This document shows positions 25,959 to 34,519 of a stretch of DNA of 64,000 nt, in pieces. Each line of letters opens with the position of its first letter. Positions within the stretch are counted from its first letter, which is position 1. The position numbers were made by a program, and so were the translations under genes. The notes below the pieces were generated by a model. It worked only from the letters and a program-made list of their open reading frames with translations. It made no database searches and was not told the origin of the DNA. Source of the DNA: an uncultured Alteromonadaceae bacterium. Lineage in GTDB: Bacteria; Pseudomonadota; Gammaproteobacteria; Enterobacterales; Alteromonadaceae. The DNA lies in contig CANNDC010000002.1 of the NCBI GenBank assembly GCA_947503265.1, forward strand, positions 372,001-436,000, in the 5' to 3' direction.

Positions 25959-27716
25959 ATGAGTATTCTTGGTTCTTCAATGATATTCCTCGGTGCAGCT
26001 GTAGTAGCCGTGCCTATTTTTAAAAAGCTGAAACTCGGTGCGATATTAGGGTATTTGGCTGCAGGCATGATTATTGGCCCTTCTATCATGGATTGGGTAT
26101 CCGAGCCCGAAACCATATTGCATTTCGCTGAACTTGGAGTGGTTTTGCTGCTCTTCATCATTGGTCTAGAACTAGAACCACAAAAACTTTGGAAAATGCG
26201 AGACCAAATTGTTCTTACCGGAGGAGGGCAACTCGCAATAAGTGCATTGGTCATCGCTTTGCTAGTGAAATATATATTGGCGACCGATTGGATCAGCGCC
26301 ATTGTGATTGGTCTAGCGGTTGCTCTATCTTCTACCGCTTTTGCTATACAACTTATGACCGAACAAAAAATCTTAAAAACTCCTCCAGGCCAGAAAGGAT
26401 TTTCTGTTCTATTGATGCAGGATCTGGCGGTAATCCCAATTTTGCTGCTGGTTCAAGGATTGTCAGACGTGCAGCAAGGTAATTCGCCAGCTTGGTGGAT
26501 CAGTGTATTAGCGATAGTCATTGTTCTGGTGGTAGGCAGATATTTGCTAAACCCATTCTTAAGATTGATTTCTCATTATGGCAGTTCAGAAATCATGACC
26601 GCAGCAGCTTTGCTTATCGTTATGGCAACTGCTTTGGGTATGCAAGAAGCCGGTTTATCCATGGGAATGGGAGCCTTTGTTGCGGGTATTTTATTGGCCA
26701 ATTCGAGCTTTAAACATCAATTGGAAACCGAAATTGAACCGTTCAAAGGACTTTTGCTCGGGTTGTTTTTCATTGCGATTGGTATGAATCTAGATCTGCA
26801 GCTACTAATTTCTCAGCCTATCTTTATTATTAGTGCCGCGATTGTGTTAGTCATCATTAAAACAGCGATTATTTACGCTATTTTAAAAGCCAGCAAACAG
26901 TCGAACACGGATTCAATGCGAATAGGCTTGATGTTATCTCAAGGTGGGGAGTTCGCGTTTGTAGTCATGTCTCAGGCGATGGCTAGCCAACTCATTGAAA
27001 CGACGATGGCCAATCAAATTACCTTAATTGTGGGAGTTTCCATGGCGTTGACATCCCCCTTGGTCATCCTTCACAGTATTTGGTTTAATAGTCGCAACTG
27101 CCCAGCAGTGTATGACACGCAAAGTGACACCGATGAGCCTCAGGTCATAATTGCTGGATTCGGGCGATTTGGACAAATCTCCGCGCGGATCTTATCTGCT
27201 AACCATATTCCCTTCACTGCGTTAGACAAAGATGCCGAGCAAATTGAATTTGTAAAACAATTTGGTAGTAAAATCTTTTATGGTGATGCCACTCGATTGG
27301 ATTTACTAAAAACGGCTGGCATCGGCGACGCAAAAATATTGTTGGTCGCGGTGGACAATGATGAAGATACGTTAAAAATCGTCTCGCAAGTTAGTCATGC
27401 GTATCCAGATATTAATATTATCGCGAGAGCTCACAATCGAACTTCGGTGATACAACTCTCAAAATACCAAGGCGTGACCAGTATCAGAGAAGTTTTCTCG
27501 GGTGCGTTGGATGCGGCAGAAGCCTTGTTAGTCAGTTTTGGGTTTAACCAAGGCAAAGCAAAAGAAATGTGCAAGGTTTTTGAAAATCATGATAAGAGTT
27601 TACTGGTCCGCGCTATCGAAAATGACATGGATATGCCACAACTGATCAAGTACAGCAAACAAGGTAGAGAAGAGCTGGAAAGTCTGTTCGCCGAAGATGA
27701 AAAGAGCATAAGTTGA
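25959..27716 (+). CDS. KefC/YbaL-type CPA2 cation:proton antiporter with RCK domain
   Basis: A 585-residue protein. The N-terminal 370 residues form a 12-13 helix CPA2 exchanger (LGAILGYLAAGMIIGP, LLLFIIGLELEP, GMGAFVAGILLANS). A TrkA-N/RCK Rossmann domain follows (VIIAGFGRFGQISARIL, then DKDAEQIEF and YGDATRLDLL) and ends with a short charged tail. It mediates K+ or Na+ efflux coupled to H+, gated by nucleotide or a small molecule. No KefF/KefG partner is adjacent. It sits 3 bp after the aminotransferase gene and is probably co-transcribed. Confidence 0.93.
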   Translation: MSILGSSMIFLGAAVVAVPIFKKLKLGAILGYLAAGMIIGPSIMDWVSEPETILHFAELGVVLLLFIIGLELEPQKLWKMRDQIVLTGGGQLAISALVIALLVKYILATDWISAIVIGLAVALSSTAFAIQLMTEQKILKTPPGQKGFSVLLMQDLAVIPILLLVQGLSDVQQGNSPAWWISVLAIVIVLVVGRYLLNPFLRLISHYGSSEIMTAAALLIVMATALGMQEAGLSMGMGAFVAGILLANSSFKHQLETEIEPFKGLLLGLFFIAIGMNLDLQLLISQPIFIISAAIVLVIIKTAIIYAILKASKQSNTDSMRIGLMLSQGGEFAFVVMSQAMASQLIETTMANQITLIVGVSMALTSPLVILHSIWFNSRNCPAVYDTQSDTDEPQVIIAGFGRFGQISARILSANHIPFTALDKDAEQIEFVKQFGSKIFYGDATRLDLLKTAGIGDAKILLVAVDNDEDTLKIVSQVSHAYPDINIIARAHNRTSVIQLSKYQGVTSIREVFSGALDAAEALLVSFGFNQGKAKEMCKVFENHDKSLLVRAIENDMDMPQLIKYSKQGREELESLFAEDEKSIS

Positions 27717-27727
27717 TTTAGTGTCAT

Positions 27728-27832
27728 TACCAAGCGATTTTGTTGTATCTTACACGTGTTTGTACCAAGCGATTTTGTTGTATCTTACACGTGTTTATAC
27801 CAAGCGATTATGTCGTATCTTGCTCGTCTCTA
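27728..27832. repeat. 35-bp tandem repeat, 3 copies
   Basis: Units start at 27728, 27763 and 27798. The first two are nearly identical and the third is diverged and merges into the 57-bp repeat array that follows. It lies directly downstream of the antiporter gene. Confidence 0.85.
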
Positions 27833-27837
27833 CCGTA

Positions 27838-27985
27838 TCTTGCTCGTCTTAACCGCGAAGGCGGTAACCTCGTATATTGCACATCTTTACCGTATCTTGC
27901 TCGTCTTTACCGCGAAGGCGGAAACCTCGTATATTGCACGTCTTTACCGTATATTGCTCGTCTTTACCGCGAAGGCGGTAACCTC
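27838..27985. repeat. 57-bp tandem hairpin repeat, about 2.6 copies
   Basis: Units start at 27838, 27895 and 27952. Each contains an inverted repeat around GAAG; in the third copy TTACCGC-GAAG-GCGGTAA is a perfect 7-bp stem with a 4-nt loop. The 57-bp length (19 codons) keeps frames open on both strands, which creates long but meaningless ORFs. It could act as a transcript-end or protein-binding element. Confidence 0.85.
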
Positions 27986-28107
27986 CTCTCTTACATCCAC
28001 CACTACAGCGCAATACAACGAATATCAGATCGCTAAAAATGGTTCCGATAATGTAACAAGGATATGGGACCGATTTTATGGTTGGTGACACGTCCCTGTG
28101 TTTATAT

Positions 28108-29073
28108 TTAATCAGCTTCGTTGACGATAAATTCCATGGAATTTATCTCTTGCATTGCAGGTAGTGCTGTCATTGCGCCTAATTTCGAACACACTAGACC
28201 GCTTACTTTTTCTGCGAATGCCACAAATTCTTTCATTTGACTTGCATAAAAATCATCGTTGGGAGAATGTTTTGACATTTTAAACAACAAAGCACCAATA
28301 AAAGAATCCCCAGCACCAGTAGTATCGATTGCAGTAACCTTGTATGCCGGCACGATATATTGCTTTTTCCCTTGAGAGACTAAGCAACCTTTACTACCCA
28401 ATGTCACCAACAGTATTTTTACGCCTTTTGAATGGAAGTAATCACAACCCGATTCAATATCATTAGCTTGGCTGAGCAGGAACAGTTCATCGTCACTTAC
28501 TTTTACCACGTCAGCCATAGCGAAATACGCTTCGCACTTCTCTCTGAAATTATCTTCATTGCCGTTCCACAGATCAATTCGAAAATTTGGATCAAAGCAA
28601 ATAATATTGCCTTTTTTATATGCTTCTTTTGCGATATCCATATAGCTTTCTGATAGGTTCCCTCCTAAAAGTGCAGTTGCAGAACCTAAATGTAAGATAG
28701 AATCATCAAGCAATTTTTCTATTTGTACTTTCGATAATCGTAGTTTCTCATCAGCCCCCCGATTAAATGCAAACTCTCTTTCTCCATCATCAGACAATGA
28801 AACAAAAGCAAGTGAAGTTGAGCTTTTCAACACTGAAATATTCTGCGTCTTGACATGGTAATGGCTTACCTCGTCAATAAGATAGCGTCCAAAAGGATCG
28901 TTGCCGACTGCAGCTACAAGCAGTGGCTCTCCACCTAATTTTCCAATGCAAGCAGCTACATTAGCCGGAGCACCACCAGGCTTTTTGACAAAATTATATC
29001 CTTTCACCAAACCAGCGTTTGTGTCTGTACACACAAAATCTATTAACATTTCACCGATACACGTTACTTTCAT
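28108..29073 (-). CDS. scrK: Fructokinase, PfkB family
   Basis: A 321-residue ribokinase/PfkB-family sugar kinase. The N-terminal GEMLIDFV and KPGGAPANVAACIGKLGG match fructokinases, and the C-terminal signature DTTGAGDSFIGALLF carries the catalytic Asp. It would phosphorylate fructose released by the divergent amylosucrase. The ATG at 29073 follows a GGAGGG ribosome site; the longer in-frame upstream extension runs through the promoter and operator region and is rejected. A LacI-type operator lies 35 bp upstream. Confidence 0.92.
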   Translation of the reverse strand: MKVTCIGEMLIDFVCTDTNAGLVKGYNFVKKPGGAPANVAACIGKLGGEPLLVAAVGNDPFGRYLIDEVSHYHVKTQNISVLKSSTSLAFVSLSDDGEREFAFNRGADEKLRLSKVQIEKLLDDSILHLGSATALLGGNLSESYMDIAKEAYKKGNIICFDPNFRIDLWNGNEDNFREKCEAYFAMADVVKVSDDELFLLSQANDIESGCDYFHSKGVKILLVTLGSKGCLVSQGKKQYIVPAYKVTAIDTTGAGDSFIGALLFKMSKHSPNDDFYASQMKEFVAFAEKVSGLVCSKLGAMTALPAMQEINSMEFIVNEAD

Positions 29074-29107
29074 GGAAACCCTCCGCATTGATTTTAGTGT
29101 TATTAAG

Positions 29108-29121
29108 CTTAAACGATTAAG
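29108..29121. promoter_or_regulatory. LacI-type operator in the scrK/amylosucrase intergenic region
   Basis: CTTAAACGATTAAG, perfect 5-bp arms around a central CG. The identical 14-mer recurs at 34417-34430 and 43725-43738, in front of other genes of the same pathway. Confidence 0.75.
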
Positions 29122-29205
29122 ATTGTATATGTATATTTTTAAAAAATACAAATAAATTAACATTTTTCTACCAAAAAATAACTTTTTTAGATAAACTTGG
29201 CTTTT

Positions 29206-29219
29206 CTTAAACGTATCAG
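29206..29219. promoter_or_regulatory. Degenerate second operator before amylosucrase
   Basis: CTTAAACGTATCAG keeps the left arm and central CG of the operator but has a weaker right arm. It ends 14 bp before the amylosucrase ATG and could be a secondary site. Confidence 0.4.
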
Positions 29220-29233
29220 AAGCGGTTACTGTC

Positions 29234-31165
29234 ATGAATGTAGAGTTAGAAGCAGAGCGTTCCTTAGAACGTATTTGGATGGCACTAGATAAGCCAAAAG
29301 GATGGAAAAAGTTACAACCTGAGCAATTCGAGGATCGGTTGCGAGCACATTTTAGTGAACTTTTTTCTCTGTTATATGAATTGTATGGTCACCAATATGA
29401 CTTCTATTTTCACTTGCAAGGATTAGTTCAATCTTTGCTAAACGGATATTCACAGCGCACTCCTAGTCTTAAACAACGGGATAAAGAACGTTCAGAGAAT
29501 TCAGAATGGTATCGAGATGAGTCCGTGGTTGGTATGGCTTGTTATGTTGATCTATTTGCCGGTGATTTAAAATCCATAATTGACAAAATTCCCTATCTAA
29601 AAGAGCTTGGAATTAGCTATTTACATTTAATGCCGTTATACGATGCGCCGGATGGTGATAGTGACGGCGGTTATGCAGTCTCTGATTATCGAAAGGTAAA
29701 CCCAAAGCTGGGTACATTGGATGATTTAAAAGTATTAGCTGATACACTTTCTAAATCAGGAATTAGCTTAGTTTTAGATTTTGTGTTTAATCACACTTCA
29801 GATGAGCATCGTTGGGCCATTGCAGCACAACAGGGTGATTTAGAACATCAAAATTTTTACTATATGTTTGATGATAAAGAAGTTCCTAATCAATATGAAA
29901 AATCGCTAAGAGAGATTTTTCCACAAGTTAGACGAGGCAACTTCACTTGGAATGATTCATCGCAAAAGTGGGTTTGGACTACCTTCAACAACTTTCAATG
30001 GGATTTGAATTACAGTAATCCTGCAGTATTTAACGCAATAACCGAAGAAATGCTATTTTTGGCAAATATTGGTTGTTCTGCGCTTCGTCTTGATGCATTG
30101 GCATTTATTTGGAAAGAAATGGGTACCAGTTGTGAAAATAGACCAAAAGCGCATAGCTTAATTAGAGCATTTAATGCTTGCTTAAAAATTGTCTCTCCAT
30201 CTGTGGTATTTAAATCAGAAGCTATTGTTCATCCTGATGAAGTTAATAAATACATCGATGAAAAGGAATGTCAGCTTTCCTATAATCCACTATTGATGGC
30301 GTTGATTTGGGACAGCCTAGCGACTCGTAAGACCAATCTATTGACCAAATCCATGCACAAAAGTTTCAGTATTTCTGACAAATGTGCATGGGTTAATTAT
30401 GCGCGTTGTCACGATGATATTGGTTGGACTTTTGATGATGATGTTGCTTCTAATTTGGCAATATACGGTAATGATCATCGTTCTTTCTTGAATCAATTTT
30501 ATACCAATCGATTTGAAGGGACATTTGCTACTGGCGTTGCTTTTGGGGAAAACCCATCCACCGGAGACTGCAGAGTCTGCGGCTCCCTCGCGTCACTATG
30601 CGGTTTAGAAAAGGCGATGCAACTTAATGACCAGAAGCAAATAAATGATGCTATTAAACGTGTTTTATTAGTACACAGTATTATATTTAGCATCGGTGGC
30701 GTTCCGCTGCTCTATTCAGGTGACGAACTAGGCTTGCTAAATCAATACGACTACCAACAAGACGTTGCCAAGCAACACGATGCTAGGTGGGTCCATAGGC
30801 TGCCAATACTCGACGCAGACATCGAACGGGCGCACGATAAATCTACGCCAAACCATCAAATATTCTCTGGTCTGCAAAGGATGATTGGACTGCGTAAACA
30901 ACATGCAGTATTTGGGCGGGCTAGCACGCAAATTATTGATACTCACAACCAACATCTGTTTGCTTATTTGAGACAAGCAGAAAATGGACAAACTCTATTA
31001 GCCATTTGTAATTTTAGTGAATATCGCCAAGTTACAAACACTCAGTTGCTTGAACACTTTGGTTATCAACATTGTAAGGATTTGGTTTCGGGCAATTTAA
31101 TTAGTACCGAAAATGAAAATTTTGAAATCGAAGCATATCAATTTTTATGGCTAACTCGAGTTTAA
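29234..31165 (+). CDS. Amylosucrase (GH13_4)
   Basis: A 643-residue enzyme that converts sucrose to an alpha-1,4-glucan plus fructose. Catalytic residues fall within one position of those known in Neisseria polysaccharea amylosucrase (D286, E328, D393): nucleophile D287 in LRLDALAFIWK, acid/base E329 in KSEAIV and D394 in RCHDDIGWTF. The substrate-pocket Asp (D144 in SDGGYAVSDY) and QWDLNYSNP are also present. A helical N-terminal domain precedes the barrel. No signal peptide, so it is cytoplasmic. Divergent from scrK and followed after 19 bp by an alpha-glucosidase, forming a two-gene unit. Confidence 0.94.
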   Translation: MNVELEAERSLERIWMALDKPKGWKKLQPEQFEDRLRAHFSELFSLLYELYGHQYDFYFHLQGLVQSLLNGYSQRTPSLKQRDKERSENSEWYRDESVVGMACYVDLFAGDLKSIIDKIPYLKELGISYLHLMPLYDAPDGDSDGGYAVSDYRKVNPKLGTLDDLKVLADTLSKSGISLVLDFVFNHTSDEHRWAIAAQQGDLEHQNFYYMFDDKEVPNQYEKSLREIFPQVRRGNFTWNDSSQKWVWTTFNNFQWDLNYSNPAVFNAITEEMLFLANIGCSALRLDALAFIWKEMGTSCENRPKAHSLIRAFNACLKIVSPSVVFKSEAIVHPDEVNKYIDEKECQLSYNPLLMALIWDSLATRKTNLLTKSMHKSFSISDKCAWVNYARCHDDIGWTFDDDVASNLAIYGNDHRSFLNQFYTNRFEGTFATGVAFGENPSTGDCRVCGSLASLCGLEKAMQLNDQKQINDAIKRVLLVHSIIFSIGGVPLLYSGDELGLLNQYDYQQDVAKQHDARWVHRLPILDADIERAHDKSTPNHQIFSGLQRMIGLRKQHAVFGRASTQIIDTHNQHLFAYLRQAENGQTLLAICNFSEYRQVTNTQLLEHFGYQHCKDLVSGNLISTENENFEIEAYQFLWLTRV

Positions 31166-31184
31166 AAAATTAGGAAAACGTTTA

Positions 31185-32870
31185 ATGGTTAAGTCAACAG
31201 TCTCAATATCGAAGAAGTGGTGGAAAGAACAAATAATCTATCAAATTTACCCTCGTAGCTTTTTAGATAGTGACGGTGACGGTATTGGTGATCTTAAAGG
31301 CATTATCGAAAAACTTGATTACATTAAAAGTCTTGGTGTAACAGCCGTTTGGATAAATCCCATATACTCATCACCTAATGATGACAATGGTTACGATATA
31401 AGCAATTACCGCGGTATTATGGAAGAATTTGGCAGCATGGAAGATTTCGATACTATGATCGAAGGATTTCATCAGCGAGGAATTAAATTTGTGATGGATT
31501 TAGTCGTTAATCATTCTAGTGATGAACATGAATGGTTTAAACAGGCGCGCTGTTCTCGTCACAATTTATATCGGGATTATTATCATTGGTGGCCAGCGGA
31601 AAAAGGGAAACCCAATTTTCGATTTAGCTTTTTTGATGAGAGGGGTGATGCTTGGAAGTATGATGCCCCAACAGATGCCTACTACCTGCATTACTTTTCT
31701 GCAAAACAACCGGACTTAAACTGGGAAAATCCCGAATTGCGTCAGGAAATATATGACACTATGCGGTTTTGGGCCGATAAAGGCGTAGATGGTTTCCGAT
31801 TGGATGCTTTTCAGTATATTTCGAAAGATCAGTCTTTTCCATGTTTCCCAGAGGGTTACCAAAACAATGTAGTTGATGTAATCAAATACCATGGTATGGG
31901 ACCAACACTGCATGATCACACCCGTGAACTGTATGAAGAAGTGTTATCAAAATACGATGTGTTTGCTGTTAGTGAGGGGGCTGGCAGTACCTTCGAAGAT
32001 GCCCATTCATTAGTTGATGAAGACCGTAACGAGTTGCAAATGGTTTATCATTTCGAAGCAGTACAAATTGGTGATGGCATAGAGAATCCGCATAATTTAG
32101 CTGATTTCAAACAGGTTCATTCTAAGTGGGATAAAGCATTCCGAGAAAAAGGCTGGCTGTCGATTTTCCTTGCCAATCATGATGAGCCACGAATGGTATC
32201 AAGGTTTGGTAATGATAGTGATGAATTTAGAGCGGTATCAGCCAAAATGCTTAATACGTTTTTGCTGACAATGCGTGGCACGCCATATTGTTATTTCGGT
32301 GATGAATTAGGTATGAAAAATATCTATTTTGAAGATATTAGTGAATATAAAGACATCGCCGCTATTAATGGCTATAAAAAAGCCTTGAGTGAAGGTAAAG
32401 ACATGCAAAAATTCATGCAAAATCTTAAATTTTACTCCCGTGACAATAGTAGAACACCGATGCAATGGAATGATTCAGAAAATGCAGGATTCAGTACAGG
32501 TTCACCCTGGATATCCGTTAATAAAGACTACTCATGGGTAAATGTTGAAGTTCAGGAGAAATCATCTGAATCGGTATTAAACCACTTTCGAGCTATGACT
32601 AAACTTAGAACCGAAAACGACATCCTAGTTTATGGCAAATACGATCTACTGGAAGCTGACAACTCTGAAATATATGCATATACAAGGACCCTAGATGATC
32701 AAAGTTGGCTGGTGGTACTGAGTTTTGTAGACACTGACACGATGTTCAAGTTGGCAAATAGTCTTCAACACTATGAGGTCCTTGCAAACAACTACTCAGA
32801 ACTAAGTCATGAAGGCGAAACAATAAAATTGAAACCGTATCAAGCAGTGGTTTTATCCGCCATAGTTTAA
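31185..32870 (+). CDS. GH13_31 alpha-glucosidase, probably alpha-1,4-specific
   Basis: A 561-residue cytoplasmic glycoside hydrolase. It shows the oligo-1,6-glucosidase subfamily pattern: WWKEQIIYQIYPRSF at the start, QPDLNWENP in the barrel, nucleophile D207 in GFRLDAFQ, acid/base E264 in VSEGAG, and the third Asp in NHDEPR. The residue after the nucleophile is Ala. In this subfamily Ala or Thr there is associated with alpha-1,4 activity and Val with alpha-1,6. It is co-transcribed with amylosucrase (19-bp gap, TAGGA ribosome site). Confidence 0.92.
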   Translation: MVKSTVSISKKWWKEQIIYQIYPRSFLDSDGDGIGDLKGIIEKLDYIKSLGVTAVWINPIYSSPNDDNGYDISNYRGIMEEFGSMEDFDTMIEGFHQRGIKFVMDLVVNHSSDEHEWFKQARCSRHNLYRDYYHWWPAEKGKPNFRFSFFDERGDAWKYDAPTDAYYLHYFSAKQPDLNWENPELRQEIYDTMRFWADKGVDGFRLDAFQYISKDQSFPCFPEGYQNNVVDVIKYHGMGPTLHDHTRELYEEVLSKYDVFAVSEGAGSTFEDAHSLVDEDRNELQMVYHFEAVQIGDGIENPHNLADFKQVHSKWDKAFREKGWLSIFLANHDEPRMVSRFGNDSDEFRAVSAKMLNTFLLTMRGTPYCYFGDELGMKNIYFEDISEYKDIAAINGYKKALSEGKDMQKFMQNLKFYSRDNSRTPMQWNDSENAGFSTGSPWISVNKDYSWVNVEVQEKSSESVLNHFRAMTKLRTENDILVYGKYDLLEADNSEIYAYTRTLDDQSWLVVLSFVDTDTMFKLANSLQHYEVLANNYSELSHEGETIKLKPYQAVVLSAIV

Positions 32871-32873
32871 ATG

Positions 32874-32904
32874 CTTGCTAGGAATACTTGCTAGGAATAC
32901 TTGG
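32874..32904. repeat. 13-bp tandem duplication between convergent genes
   Basis: CTTGCTAGGAATA occurs twice in tandem (32874-32886, 32887-32899) plus a partial third copy, in the 44-bp gap between the glucosidase stop and the regulator stop. Confidence 0.75.
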
Positions 32905-32914
32905 ATCATAAGCA

Positions 32915-33973
32915 TCAATTAGTCGGAGAGGAACTTTGACGCACTACAAGTTTGGTTTCTAGAATGCAATTGGTGAGGTTGTTTTCTAACAGCATCTTAG
33001 CGGCTACTTTACCTTTTTGCGCATTCTGCTGACAAACCGTTGTTAAACTCGGGCTGGCATGTTTCGCCTCAGAAATATCATCAAAGCCGACGATAATCAC
33101 ATCCTTTGGAACGTTTAAGCCCATTGATTGAGCAGTGCTTATTGCTGCAAGCGCTATTACATCACTCATACATAATATTATGTTGGGGTGAAGAGAAGAT
33201 GAAAATGCTTCTTTGGCAGCAATTTTGGCATATTTTTCGGTATTAAACGGAACGCTCCAAATTGATTCTGGGGGAATGGTTAAGTCATTCTCTGTTACTG
33301 CATCGAAATATCCAAGCAAACGCTGCCTAGAAATTTCTACCGATTTTTCGTCCAAATCGTCTTGAGTCAATCGACATACACGATCAGAGACAACAAGTTT
33401 CATTCCGAGAATCGCCACAGTTCCATGATTCACTTGAGAAATCGCATGCATTGCTATTTTTTTTGCTGCACTACGATCATCTATCCCCACACTCGGAATT
33501 TTATCCTGTACATAATCGATGGTGACGCATGGTTTGCCAAGGGCAACTATCCTTTTAAATGTCTCAAGGTTAGATGAACCATAGAAAATAAAACCATCCG
33601 GAAGTGATTCTGCGCTGCTTTGGGCGGTGTTGTCTTTTCCTTCATAGAATAGTAAAAGTTGTTTGTTATACTCCATCAAAACTTCAGAAATACCTTGCAG
33701 CATTTGATTGGCCATAGGATCTGAAAAACTATAAGTTAAGGAATCGGACAGCATTACACCAATAACATCACTTCGCCCCCTTCTTAATGAGCGGGCGGCA
33801 AGGTTGGGACCGTGATATCCCAAACGGGAGGCTTCGCTAAGGATTTTTTCTCGTAAATTTTTGGATAGTTGATCTGGACGATTGAACGCATTAGAAACGG
33901 TAGCGGTGGACACTCCTAGTTTTTCAGCAACACCCTTTAAATTAAGTCGTTTAGTTATTCTCTTATCCTCCAC
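32915..33973 (-). CDS. LacI-family regulator of the sucrose locus
   Basis: A LacI/GalR repressor of about 350 residues. The N-terminal helix-turn-helix LKGVAEKLGVSTATVSNAFNRP includes the hinge-proximal LAARSLRRGRSDVIGVML region, and a periplasmic-binding-protein-like sensor domain follows (VGFDDISEAKHASPSLTTV). It very probably binds the CTTAAACGATTAAG sites of this locus. The start is uncertain: in-frame TTG at 33988, GTG at 33973, or an AUA at 33958 that alone has a well-spaced GGAGG. It faces away from the receptor gene across a long regulatory region. Confidence 0.92.
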   Translation of the reverse strand: MEDKRITKRLNLKGVAEKLGVSTATVSNAFNRPDQLSKNLREKILSEASRLGYHGPNLAARSLRRGRSDVIGVMLSDSLTYSFSDPMANQMLQGISEVLMEYNKQLLLFYEGKDNTAQSSAESLPDGFIFYGSSNLETFKRIVALGKPCVTIDYVQDKIPSVGIDDRSAAKKIAMHAISQVNHGTVAILGMKLVVSDRVCRLTQDDLDEKSVEISRQRLLGYFDAVTENDLTIPPESIWSVPFNTEKYAKIAAKEAFSSSLHPNIILCMSDVIALAAISTAQSMGLNVPKDVIIVGFDDISEAKHASPSLTTVCQQNAQKGKVAAKMLLENNLTNCILETKLVVRQSSSPTN

Positions 33974-34093
33974 TTCTGCACACCACAAAAGTCTATCTGC
34001 AAAGCCATCTAATTTACTGCTTTTTATACATTGTTAAATTTATTAAATCCACACTTTTTTACGCTTTAAAAAATGCCATAAAAAAACAAAAAA

Positions 34094-34107
34094 CTTAAAT
34101 GATTCAG
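34094..34107. promoter_or_regulatory. Operator-like sequence near the regulator gene
   Basis: CTTAAATGATTCAG matches the locus operator at 12 of 14 positions but lacks the central CG. It lies 120 bp upstream of the regulator start and is a possible autoregulatory site. Confidence 0.3.
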
Positions 34108-34416
34108 TAAAAATTTCGGAATGCTCAACAGTTATTTCATTTCAGCCTATTGCAAACGAGATTATTTACATAAACCCTCAGTGTAAATCTAACACTAATC
34201 GCTCTGTTAAGCCTATTTTATTTTGCTGTTCCGTAACGTTTAGTCCATTTTAAGTGTTTAATTAGCCAATTTATCTCATTTTGGCGTAACTTGTTGCTTT
34301 TATAATATTATTAAATTGTGCCCTGCAAGTATTGAATTCTTTCTCTAAAAAGCCGCTTTTAAGCGCAAGATAAGCAAACCAAAGAGCTATCTAAAGGAAA
34401 ATATTTCAAAATAAAT

Positions 34417-34430
34417 CTTAAACGATTAAG
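34417..34430. promoter_or_regulatory. LacI-type operator upstream of TonB receptor
   Basis: CTTAAACGATTAAG, identical to the scrK and permease sites and here flanked by T and A to give a 16-bp TCTTAA...TTAAGA element, 89 bp upstream of the receptor start. Confidence 0.75.
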
Positions 34431-34519
34431 AAAAAACTTGATCTGCAATGATTTTGACGGTATTTTTAACATCGCAGTAACAATATTGACTCTTTAGAAC
34501 ACACTAAGTGGATATACAT

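Larger units (their letters stand above)
33974..34519. other. Long regulatory region between lacI-type gene and TonB receptor
   Basis: About 545 bp, AT-rich, without a plausible gene. It contains the perfect operator at 34417-34430 and a weaker operator-like sequence at 34094-34107. AT-rich -10-like boxes occur near 34306-34316. The receptor promoter and a long 5' leader are expected here. Confidence 0.6.

Noticed and set aside
27740..28091. Three long overlapping frames (80-110 codons) on both strands after the antiporter gene
   Set aside because: They arise from the 57-bp tandem repeat, whose length is a multiple of three. The peptides are pure repeat translations with no ribosome site.
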